Shown in pieces: positions 7,814 through 13,954 of a stretch of DNA of 16,494 bases. Location: positions 1 to 16,494 of the forward strand of contig JAJYCM010000026.1 in the NCBI GenBank assembly GCA_021778375.1. The letters are read 5' to 3'. How positions within the stretch are numbered: position 1 is the first letter of the stretch; each line of letters opens with the position of its first letter. Below the pieces are notes generated by a model that was not told the origin of the DNA, searched no databases, and saw only the letters and a list, made by a program, of their open reading frames with translations. The DNA comes from Bacteroidota bacterium. Its GTDB lineage: Bacteria > Bacteroidota > Ignavibacteria > Ignavibacteriales > Ignavibacteriaceae. A program made the translations under genes and the position numbers.

Positions 7814-8659
7814 ATGAAACGCATTAAAAAATTACCGGCACTTATAAAAATTTCACGTCCGGTAAATGCTTTGATGACCTTTTTATCTATAGTTATTGCC
7901 TCGGTTGTATGCACAGTTGATGATTTTAGCTATACAAAAGTATTTTTAGCTGCTTCTGCCGGCGCTTTAGCTGCAATTGGCGGAAATATTATAAATGATA
8001 TCTATGATATCGAAATTGATAAAATAAATATGCCGGAAAGACCTTTGGCGAAAGGTATTCTGTCTAAAAAGGAAGCAGTTGTATTTTACACTACCGTAAA
8101 CATTATTGCACTCTCCCTTTCTATTTTAGCCGGTGTTTATTCTTTTATAATTGTACTCTCTGCCGAAGTGATTCTTTTTTTCTATTCATACATTCTCAAA
8201 GGAATAATTTTAGCCGGGAATATTTCCGTGGCCTTTTTAACCGGACTGGCTTTTTTTTACGGCGGTGTAGTAGTCGCCAATTGGAAATATTCTTTGTTGC
8301 CGGCCGGCTTCGCCTTTTTAATAAATCTAATCAGAGAAATTATTAAAGATATGCAAGATATAGCCGGCGACTCACAGCAAGGTGTTATAACACTTCCTCA
8401 GAAATATGGCTTTGGCTTTTCAAAGAGAATTATTGCCGGGCTTTCAATTCTACTTGTTGCTGCTACTATTTTCCCGTTCTTTTTGAGGATTTATAAGATA
8501 GAGTTTCTTATTATTGTAATGGTGCTTGTAAATCCGATGCTGATTTATTCTCTTAAATTACTATTTGATGAGGATTCGACAAAGAATTTGAAAAAAATAA
8601 GCTCAATATACAAACTAAGCATGGTAATAGGACTAATTGCAATTTATTTTGGGAAATGA
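7814..8659 (+). CDS. UbiA-family prenyltransferase (geranylgeranylglycerol-phosphate geranylgeranyltransferase-like)
   Basis: Membrane prenyltransferase of 281 aa with about eight or nine transmembrane helices. Both aspartate-rich, Mg-diphosphate-binding motifs are intact: N61-D62-x-x-D65-x-x-x-D69 and D179-x-x-D182-x-x-x-D186. The NDIYDIEIDKINMPERPLAKG-type context (in part) and short length resemble the archaeal DGGGP-synthase-like branch, which attaches a prenyl chain to prenylglycerol phosphate. Members annotated this way are common in Bacteroidota and relatives. The substrate in bacteria is not settled, and a quinone or other isoprenoid acceptor is possible. It lies 15 bp after the Omp85 gene and overlaps rnhB by ATGA. 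Its position with cdsA in one unit suggests a role in envelope lipids, which is inference. Confidence 0.85.
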   Translation: MKRIKKLPALIKISRPVNALMTFLSIVIASVVCTVDDFSYTKVFLAASAGALAAIGGNIINDIYDIEIDKINMPERPLAKGILSKKEAVVFYTTVNIIALSLSILAGVYSFIIVLSAEVILFFYSYILKGIILAGNISVAFLTGLAFFYGGVVVANWKYSLLPAGFAFLINLIREIIKDMQDIAGDSQQGVITLPQKYGFGFSKRIIAGLSILLVAATIFPFFLRIYKIEFLIIVMVLVNPMLIYSLKLLFDEDSTKNLKKISSIYKLSMVIGLIAIYFGK

Positions 8660-9261
8660 AAAACTTCGATAATTCATTTTTAACAGATCACATACAACTA
8701 ATTGCAGGAGTTGATGAAGTAGGCAGGGGACCACTTGCTGGCCCTGTTGTTAGCGCCTCAGTAATTTTTTCTCCGGATGTATTTATTGAAGGGGTAAATG
8801 ATTCAAAACAACTATCTGAAAAGGATAGGGAAGAGCTGCTTCCGAAAATATTAGAGAAAGCAATTTCCTATTCGGTGGCGGCAGTTACTCATGGTAAGAT
8901 AGATCAGATAAATATTTTACAGGCTTCTTTACTGTCAATGAAAATCGCAGTAGGCAGACTTCAGACGCAGCCGCATTTAATACTCGTTGACGGGAATAAA
9001 TCTTTCAGCTATACCGTTCCGGCTGTTCCAATTGTTAAAGGAGACTCAAAATCCTTCGCGATTGCTGCTGCTTCGATAATAGCCAAAGTTTCGCGCGATA
9101 GACTTATGAAAAGATTAGATAAATATTATCCCAAATATCTTTGGCGGAAAAACAAAGGCTATCCGACAAAGGAACATATTGAATCTATAAAAATCTATGG
9201 CGCTTCGCCGCTTCACAGAAAGTCTTTTCTGAAAAAGATACTATTTATCAATAAATTATAA
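8656..9261 (+). CDS. rnhB: Ribonuclease HII
   Basis: Soluble endonuclease of 201 aa that cuts the RNA strand of RNA-DNA hybrids and starts removal of single ribonucleotides from DNA. The four metal-binding acidic residues are all present: D20 and E21 in the VDEVGRGPLAGPV block, D112 in VDGN, and D130 in VKGDS. The downstream AAASIIAKVSRD helix and the GYPTKEH motif, which help recognise the RNA-DNA junction in RNase HII, are intact. Length matches the family (about 200 aa). Its ATG overlaps the ubiA stop (ATGA), so translation is coupled. The pairing with a downstream yraN gene is a common arrangement in bacteria. Confidence 0.96.
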   Translation: MKNFDNSFLTDHIQLIAGVDEVGRGPLAGPVVSASVIFSPDVFIEGVNDSKQLSEKDREELLPKILEKAISYSVAAVTHGKIDQINILQASLLSMKIAVGRLQTQPHLILVDGNKSFSYTVPAVPIVKGDSKSFAIAAASIIAKVSRDRLMKRLDKYYPKYLWRKNKGYPTKEHIESIKIYGASPLHRKSFLKKILFINKL

Positions 9262-9303
9262 AACCTTTTCAAACGGTACTATTTCTTATCAGAAGGGAAA
9301 GAA

Positions 9304-9669
9304 ATGGGAAAAACGAATAAAGAAATTGGTGACGAAGGGGAGCAATTAGCGGTAGATTTCTTAAAATCCAGAGGCTATGAAATTATCATAAAGAATTACC
9401 GCTTCGGTAGGGGAGAGATAGATATAATCGTAAAAGACCCGAATGATGGATTCCTTGTTTTTGTTGAAGTCAAATCACGCCAAAATTTAGAATATGGCGA
9501 GCCCGAATATGCAGTTACCCAAAGCAAAATAAAGCAGATAAAAAAAATGGCCCGGCTTTATATATATGAAAATAAATATGAAGAAATAGAATGCCGGTTT
9601 GATGTTATAGCTATTCTCTTTAAGGAAGAATTACCACCCGAAATAACTCATCTTGAAAATGCTTTCTAA
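9304..9669 (+). CDS. YraN/UPF0102-family nuclease-fold protein
   Basis: Protein of 121 aa, the usual size for UPF0102. The N-terminal helix carries the GxxxExxA pattern (G9, E13, A16). The core shows a PD-(D/E)xK-type active site: D40 in RGEIDII, then E55 and K57 in FVEVKSR, the fold shared with Holliday-junction resolvases. Catalysis is plausible, but the family's biological role is not firmly established. A purine-rich AGAAGGGAAAG stretch just before the ATG acts as ribosome-binding site. It is the last gene of the cluster, 42 bp after rnhB, and is followed by a long gene-free stretch. Confidence 0.9.
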   Translation: MGKTNKEIGDEGEQLAVDFLKSRGYEIIIKNYRFGRGEIDIIVKDPNDGFLVFVEVKSRQNLEYGEPEYAVTQSKIKQIKKMARLYIYENKYEEIECRFDVIAILFKEELPPEITHLENAF

Positions 9670-9795
9670 CATACATTTTCTCTTTGAAAAGTCTTTAGGT
9701 CTCGTTAAATGGAAATCTAATACTAGAAAAGTGAACTTTCACCACGTTCCAAAACTCTGATTTGCTTTGCAGCTCTCGTTTTTGATGCTTTTTAA

Positions 9796-9836
9796 GGCTT
9801 TTTCCTCCTTCTTATCTAATAAGAAATTAAAAAGCC
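9796..9836. repeat. Two-tier hairpin
   Basis: An outer 8-bp stem pairs GGCTTTTT (9796-9803) with AAAAAGCC (9829-9836). An inner 7-bp stem pairs TTCTTAT (9809-9815) with ATAAGAA (9819-9825) around a CTA loop. The tiers are split by an asymmetric internal loop (CCTCC against ATT). Neither strand has a T-run after the outer stem, so a rho-independent terminator is doubtful. A weak terminator for the upstream cluster or a leader structure are both possible. Confidence 0.5.
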
Positions 9837-9904
9837 AACCAAAACACCTAATAAGTCGAATAATTGGTAAACTTAGCTAACAGCGGTTTTGGGGGAAATA
9901 CATA

Positions 9905-9935
9905 TTGAAATTCCATAACATCAAACCTAACTTTG
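9905..9935 (+). promoter_or_regulatory. Probable Bacteroidota-type promoter of rlpA
   Basis: A TAACTTTG sequence (9928-9935) matches the TAnnTTTG -7 element of Bacteroidota sigma factors. A TTG (9905-9907) lies 20 bp upstream at about the right place for the -33 element. Transcription would begin around 9942, giving a leader of about 35 nt before the TTG start codon. This rests on consensus matching only. Use of this element type by the organism is inferred. Confidence 0.4.
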
Positions 9936-9965
9936 GATAGTTAAAAGTATGTTAAACTAAAAATA

Positions 9966-9970
9966 AGAGG
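9966..9970 (+). promoter_or_regulatory. Ribosome-binding site that fixes the TTG start of rlpA
   Basis: AGAGG sits six bases before the TTG at 9977. The next in-frame ATG (10007) has no purine-rich site before it and would remove the positively charged N-terminus of the signal sequence (Arg2, Lys6). TTG is therefore the better start. Confidence 0.6.
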
Positions 9971-9976
9971 TACTTA

Positions 9977-10471
9977 TTGAGGTCATTATTAAAAGTGTTA
10001 ATCATAATGGTGATGGTTTTGTTGGTGGGGTTTACGATTGTAACCAATGAGACGTCAAAATCACCTTTTCCGGTTAATAAAACCGAGAACATAACGGTTA
10101 ACAATGACGCAAGTATAGTAAACTCCTCGATAGTGAATTATATTAATAAAGGTACAATGTTAGCGTCCTGGTATGGACCCCATTTTCATGGAAAGCAAAC
10201 AGCAAATGGTGAGATATACAACCAGATGGCATTTACGGCGGCAAGCAAGAGTCTCCGGTTTGGTACCCTTTTGAAGGTTATCAACCCAAAGAATAACAAA
10301 TCCGTCATCGTAAGAGTCAACGACAGAGGACCATACATACCCGGCAGGCAGCTCGACCTTTCCAAAGCGGCTGCATTATCTTTAGGCATGGTGAACAGGG
10401 GTGTTGTTAGAGTGAAAGTCGAGCAGCTAAGCCTAAAAGGTGTAAACTTTCCGGTTATCAACCTAAATTAG
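9977..10471 (+). CDS. rlpA: RlpA-like double-psi beta-barrel protein with altered active site
   Basis: Protein of 164 aa. Residues 1 to about 22 form a signal sequence or membrane anchor. There is no cysteine, so unlike many RlpA proteins it is not a lipoprotein. A linker (about 23-58) leads to one RlpA-type DPBB domain (about 59-155) with the ASWYG, FHGKQTANGE, FGT and VNDRGPY blocks. RlpA is a septal-ring lytic transglycosylase that cuts denuded peptidoglycan glycans. Against the Pseudomonas aeruginosa site (E120, D123, H131, D157), this protein keeps E79 and D116 but has N82 for Asp and S90 for His. Reduced or altered activity is inferred. There is no C-terminal SPOR domain. Translation starts at TTG. 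The gene appears monocistronic, with its own promoter and terminator. Confidence 0.85.
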   Translation: MRSLLKVLIIMVMVLLVGFTIVTNETSKSPFPVNKTENITVNNDASIVNSSIVNYINKGTMLASWYGPHFHGKQTANGEIYNQMAFTAASKSLRFGTLLKVINPKNNKSVIVRVNDRGPYIPGRQLDLSKAAALSLGMVNRGVVRVKVEQLSLKGVNFPVINLN

Positions 10472-10486
10472 TATAGATTTACTATC

Positions 10487-10524
10487 AAACTAAAAAGCCC
10501 GGCATTAGCCGGGCTTTTTAGTTT
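10487..10524. terminator. Intrinsic terminator after rlpA
   Basis: A perfect 17-bp stem pairs 10487-10503 with 10508-10524 around an ATTA loop. Its core is AGCCCGGC/GCCGGGCT, followed by TTTTTAGTTT on the plus strand. The matching A-rich flank makes it able to work in both directions, although only rlpA, 15 bp upstream, obviously needs it. Confidence 0.92.
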
Positions 10525-10559
10525 AATCTAAATCATACCAATATTTATGAATAAATCCT

Positions 10560-10567
10560 TAAATTTG
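10560..10567 (+). promoter_or_regulatory. Possible -7 element for the methyltransferase gene
   Basis: TAAATTTG matches TAnnTTTG and lies 20 bp before the ATG at 10588, downstream of a strong terminator where a new promoter is needed. No TTG is found at the expected -33 distance, so this is a weak call. Confidence 0.25.
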
Positions 10568-10587
10568 AGCTAACAACTAAAAAGAAT

Positions 10588-11148
10588 ATGAAACTTAACC
10601 TAGGCTGCGGCAAAGATATTAAAGAAGGCTACATTAATCTTGATATTGTGGATTATGGCGGAAATAAAATCCATGACATCAATTCCTTTCCTTACCCTTT
10701 TGCTGACAATACTTTTGATGAGGTTTTTGCCTCTCATGTTTTGGAACATTTAGATAGCTTTCATAAAACCATTACGGAGCTTTACCGAATTATAAAGCCG
10801 AACGGTTTGTTAATTGTCTATGTTCCATTTTTTCTAAATACGAAATATTTCGGTGAACCGGATCATAAGATCCCATTCTCTATCCGCTCGTTTGATAATT
10901 ACGAGTATATCGGTAACCGAAAACTTAAATTTTATGAAAAGTGGAAACTGAATCACCGTACTAATTATGAAGGAAAAGCACAGTTTGAAGTTTTGGAGAA
11001 GAAATTTATTACCTCGCACTTCGTTCCGTTAAAATGGATGGATTATATCTTGAACATTGAACCAGTAATTTATGAAAGATTTTTTGCCGGAATATTCTCA
11101 CCGGAGGAGGTCTATTTTAAACTTAGAGTTGTAAAGGAAGTCAAATAA
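10588..11148 (+). CDS. Class I SAM-dependent methyltransferase
   Basis: Small soluble protein of 186 aa with a Methyltransf_11-type Rossmann fold. Motif I is L3-N-L-G-C-G-K9, binding S-adenosylmethionine. The acidic residue that usually holds the ribose is probably D19, after the first helix. The FASHVLEHL segment (motif post-II) and a GLLIVYVPFF strand complete the core by about residue 80. The rest (about 85-186) is a less typical charged cap that probably sets substrate choice. It resembles predicted methyltransferases of the COG4627 kind, many of them near polysaccharide genes, but no glycan genes are adjacent here. The substrate is unknown. It stands alone between the rlpA terminator and a convergent minus-strand gene. 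Confidence 0.85.
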   Translation: MKLNLGCGKDIKEGYINLDIVDYGGNKIHDINSFPYPFADNTFDEVFASHVLEHLDSFHKTITELYRIIKPNGLLIVYVPFFLNTKYFGEPDHKIPFSIRSFDNYEYIGNRKLKFYEKWKLNHRTNYEGKAQFEVLEKKFITSHFVPLKWMDYILNIEPVIYERFFAGIFSPEEVYFKLRVVKEVK

Positions 11149-11180
11149 TTCAGTAAATCAACCTAACGCAGGGTTTCTCT

Positions 11181-11292
11181 TTGGAGTAATGGAGTGTTGG
11201 AATAATGAAAAAAATTAGCCTATTCGCTCACTCCAACTGGCCTGCCAGCCGGCATTCAGGTTTTCCAAGAGTTGCGTAAGGTATCTCAGTAA
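11181..11292. repeat. Second, degenerate composite repeat cluster
   Basis: Three TGGARTNN octamers (TGGAGTAA, TGGAGTGT, TGGAATAA; 11182-11205) are followed by an AATGAAAAA-like spacer and a short inverted arm ACTCCAA (11230-11236) that pairs with TTGGAGT (11181-11187). A GC-rich, partly palindromic stretch (CTGGCCTGCCAGCCGGCA, 11237-11254) follows. Next come AGGTTTTCC (11258-11266) and TTGCGTAAGGTATCTCAGTAA (11272-11292). Near matches of three of these modules occur at 27-35 (reverse complement), 66-82 and 112-145. It fills most of the gap between two convergent genes. Confidence 0.65.
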
Positions 11293-11299
11293 GATTTTT

Positions 11300-11674
11300 T
11301 TATTCTTGCTTCGAATTCTTCCATCCTTCAATAATTAACAAAAACCAGCCAACCAAAAAGCTTACCCCACCGAAGGGCGTAATGATTGCAAATCTGGTAA
11401 CTTGAGTTATCGCATATAAATAAAGTGAAAAAGAAAAAAGGATTATTCCAATCAAAAAGAACAAAGCGCTCTTAAAAAACTTTGTGTTCCCGCTTATAGC
11501 GATCGCAAGAATAGCAACTGCATGAATCAAGTGATACATTACGCCGGTCTTATAAATTTCCATCGATTCAGGGGATACAATATTTTTTAACCCGTGGGCT
11601 CCGAAAGCTCCGATTGCTACACCAGTAAATCCTGCCAACCCGGCAATAATAAACCATACCTTTGTGTTTTTCAT
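11300..11674 (-). CDS. DUF423 family small membrane protein
   Basis: Inner-membrane protein of 124 aa with four predicted transmembrane helices (about 7-26, 45-62, 66-88 and 95-116). The family hallmark GAFGAHGL is intact at G22-L29, at the end of helix 1, and the conserved YHLIHAVAIL helix follows. This matches DUF423 (PF04241), the family of E. coli YgdD, in length and layout. The molecular function is unknown for the whole family. It is transcribed divergently from uvrB, with a 95-bp shared upstream region, and converges on the methyltransferase gene. Confidence 0.9.
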   Translation of the reverse strand: MKNTKVWFIIAGLAGFTGVAIGAFGAHGLKNIVSPESMEIYKTGVMYHLIHAVAILAIAISGNTKFFKSALFFLIGIILFSFSLYLYAITQVTRFAIITPFGGVSFLVGWFLLIIEGWKNSKQE

Positions 11675-11769
11675 CTTTGCCTCTTAGGAAGTTTGATAGT
11701 AAATAAATACATTTAATCGCCAACTTGAAATTAGTAAATTTATCCCGAAAGATTTTTGTTAAAGAATAG

Positions 11770-13788
11770 ATGAAGCAATTTGAATTACACTCAAACTATC
11801 AGCCATCCGGCGACCAACCGAATGCAATAAAAGAATTGGTTGAAGGAATTAAGCGCAACGATAAATTCCAAACACTATTAGGCGTTACCGGCAGCGGAAA
11901 GACATTTACAATTTCAAATCTTATTCAGCAAGTCAACAAACCGACTCTAATCATTTCACATAATAAAACGTTAGCGGCGCAGCTTTATTCCGAGTTTAAA
12001 AGTTTCTTCCCGAATAATGCCGTTGAATTTTTTATAAGCTATTATGACTATTATCAACCTGAAGCTTACGTCGTTTCAAGAGACCTTTTTATCGAAAAAG
12101 ATTTTTCCGTAAACGAAGAAATCGACCGGCTAAGGCTGAAAGCAACCACTGCCCTTATAGAAGGGAGAAGCGATGTTATCGTAGTTGCAAGTGTTAGCTG
12201 TATATACGGGATCGGAGCGCCCCAAGAATATGCAAACCAAATAATATTTTTAAGAAAAGGAGAAAAGGTATCACGGAAAAAACTTCTTCGTGATTTAATT
12301 GATATTCACTATGTCCGCAATGATATTGACTTTACACGCGGGACTTTTCGTGCACGCGGCGATGTAGTAGAAATTATTCCCGCCTATCAATATGAAGAAG
12401 CAATAAGGATAGAATTTTGGGATGAGGAAATTGAGAAGCTCTCTATAATTGATGCGGTAACAGGCGAAGTATTAAGAGAAACCGACTCTGTTCCTGTTTA
12501 TCCTGCAAAATATTTTGTTTCGAATCGCGAACAGGTTCAAAAGGCAATCTATGGAATTGAACAAGAGCTGGACGAACGCCTGAAATACTTTTGGAAGGAG
12601 GAAAAGTATGTTGAAGCTCAGCGAATTGAGCAGCGCACGAAATTCGATATAGAGATGATGAAAGAGATTGGCTATTGCGCCGGTATTGAAAACTATTCGC
12701 GTCACATGGATGGGCGCGCACCGGGCTCACGACCTTATAATTTATTTGATTATTTTCCTAAAGATTTTCTTTTAGTCATTGATGAATCTCATGTTACCAT
12801 GCCGCAGCTTCGTGCGATGTACAAGGGTGATAGGTCACGCAAAGAAAATTTAGTCGAATATGGATTCCGGCTTCCTTCAGCACTGGATAACAGACCGATG
12901 AAGTTTGAAGAATTTGAAAGCATGCTTAACCAGGTAATTTTTGTTAGCGCTACTCCTTCCGATTATGAGCTTGAAAAAAGCGGTGGTGTAATTGTTGAGC
13001 AAATCATTCGCCCTACCGGTTTACTTGATCCTGAAATTGAAGTAAGACCGATAAAAGGACAAATCGATGACCTTATCGGCGAGATTAGGAAAAGAGTTGT
13101 TCTGAATGAAAGAATTCTTGTTACAACTCTTACAAAAAAGATGGCGGAAGATCTTTCTGATTACCTGGATAAAATAGGGATAAAAGTAAGATATATTCAC
13201 AGCGATATAGATTCGCTTGAGCGTGTGGAAATTTTAAGGAACTTGCGACTCGGTGATTTTGATGTTCTTGTCGGTGTAAATCTTTTAAGAGAAGGTCTTG
13301 ATCTTCCCGAAGTTTCTCTTGTTGCAATTATTGATGCAGACAAGGAAGGATTTTTAAGAAGCGCAAGGTCATTAATGCAAACAGCCGGCAGGACCGCCCG
13401 TAACGTTAATGGCAGGGTTATTATGTATGCTGATATTATGACAGACTCAATGAAAAAAACAATTGATGAGACTGAGAGAAGAAGGAAGATTCAAACGCAA
13501 TATAATCTTGAACATAATATTAATCCGCAGACGATATATAAAAGCATGGAAGAAATTATGTCATCTACTTCGATTGCCGATGTCCGCAAGAAAGAAGACA
13601 AGGAAAATTTTTCGTTTACTAAAGTTTCCGAACCTATATTAAAATATATGGACTCTGACCAGAAAAAGGATTTAATAGAACAATTGACTTTTGAAATGCA
13701 TCAGGCAGCCAAAGACTTAGAGTTTGAAAAAGCTGCTTCCTTAAGAGATGAAGTTAACCGTTTGAAGAAAATGGTGAGTGGAAAATAA
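11770..13788 (+). CDS. uvrB: Excinuclease ABC subunit B
   Basis: DNA-repair helicase-like protein of 672 aa (E. coli UvrB has 673), the damage-verifying subunit of nucleotide excision repair that is loaded by UvrA and recruits UvrC. The Walker A motif is G38-V-T-G-S-G-K44-T45. The aromatic beta-hairpin that clamps the damaged strand begins at Y91, Y92, Y94 and Y95. The Walker B/DEAD-type box is D338-E-S-H341. Later helicase motifs include a VSATP block and LLREGLDLPEV, followed by a TAGRTARN block (motif VI). The C-terminal UVR coiled-coil motif that contacts UvrC is at about 635-669. All parts are intact. The Shine-Dalgarno is weak, and no SOS-type operator was recognised upstream. Transcription ends at the hairpin at 13852-13878. 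Confidence 0.97.
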   Translation: MKQFELHSNYQPSGDQPNAIKELVEGIKRNDKFQTLLGVTGSGKTFTISNLIQQVNKPTLIISHNKTLAAQLYSEFKSFFPNNAVEFFISYYDYYQPEAYVVSRDLFIEKDFSVNEEIDRLRLKATTALIEGRSDVIVVASVSCIYGIGAPQEYANQIIFLRKGEKVSRKKLLRDLIDIHYVRNDIDFTRGTFRARGDVVEIIPAYQYEEAIRIEFWDEEIEKLSIIDAVTGEVLRETDSVPVYPAKYFVSNREQVQKAIYGIEQELDERLKYFWKEEKYVEAQRIEQRTKFDIEMMKEIGYCAGIENYSRHMDGRAPGSRPYNLFDYFPKDFLLVIDESHVTMPQLRAMYKGDRSRKENLVEYGFRLPSALDNRPMKFEEFESMLNQVIFVSATPSDYELEKSGGVIVEQIIRPTGLLDPEIEVRPIKGQIDDLIGEIRKRVVLNERILVTTLTKKMAEDLSDYLDKIGIKVRYIHSDIDSLERVEILRNLRLGDFDVLVGVNLLREGLDLPEVSLVAIIDADKEGFLRSARSLMQTAGRTARNVNGRVIMYADIMTDSMKKTIDETERRRKIQTQYNLEHNINPQTIYKSMEEIMSSTSIADVRKKEDKENFSFTKVSEPILKYMDSDQKKDLIEQLTFEMHQAAKDLEFEKAASLRDEVNRLKKMVSGK

Positions 13789-13851
13789 AGTATTATTGTT
13801 ATTGATATGCACACTTGATTGAAGGAACCAAAGATAATTTTTTTCAATATT

Positions 13852-13878
13852 AGAGCCGCTGTGAAGCGGCTCTTTTTT
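13852..13878 (+). terminator. Intrinsic terminator after uvrB
   Basis: A perfect 9-bp GC-rich stem pairs AGAGCCGCT (13852-13860) with AGCGGCTCT (13865-13873) around a GTGA loop. It is followed directly by a six-T run (13873-13878). It lies 63 bp beyond the uvrB stop. On the minus strand the stem is followed only by a mixed AT tract, so it serves the convergent peptidase gene poorly if at all. Confidence 0.92.
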
Positions 13879-13954
13879 CAGTCTTTCGTGTTTTTCTCTT
13901 TAACCTATTGCATCTTAAGGCTGCAAGTGTGTTAGCGACTACCGCAATGATATT

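Larger units (their letters stand above)
9670..9976. other. Gene-free leader region between yraN and rlpA
   Basis: This 307-bp stretch has no credible coding sequence on either strand. It holds a small palindrome GTGAA-CT-TTCAC (9731-9742), the two-tier hairpin at 9796-9836, T-rich and pyrimidine-rich tracts around 9780-9815, a probable promoter at 9905-9935 and the rlpA ribosome-binding site. No known riboswitch core was recognised. The end of the upstream transcription unit must lie here, but no classical GC-rich stem with a T-run is visible. Confidence 0.6.

Noticed and set aside
9840..9976. A possible c-di-AMP (ydaO-type) or other riboswitch before rlpA, since such switches control cell-wall genes in other bacteria
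   Set aside because: None of the conserved ydaO core blocks could be found, and the GGTTTTGGGGGAAATAC stretch alone does not match a known aptamer.
11728..11741. AAATT-AGTA-AATTT palindrome between DUF423 and uvrB as a possible SOS or other operator
   Set aside because: Five-base AT-only arms are common by chance here, and no known LexA box sequence is matched.
12443..12730. Antisense open frames inside uvrB, and similar ones inside rimO, the GWxTD gene, the kinase and the peptidase
   Set aside because: They lie wholly within strongly conserved genes, lack ribosome-binding sites and encode low-complexity peptides without recognisable domains.
13809..13931. GCACACTTG (13809) and CAAGTGTG (13924) as an inverted repeat around the uvrB terminator
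   Set aside because: Only 8 bp match over a 106-bp separation in AT-rich DNA. This is consistent with chance.
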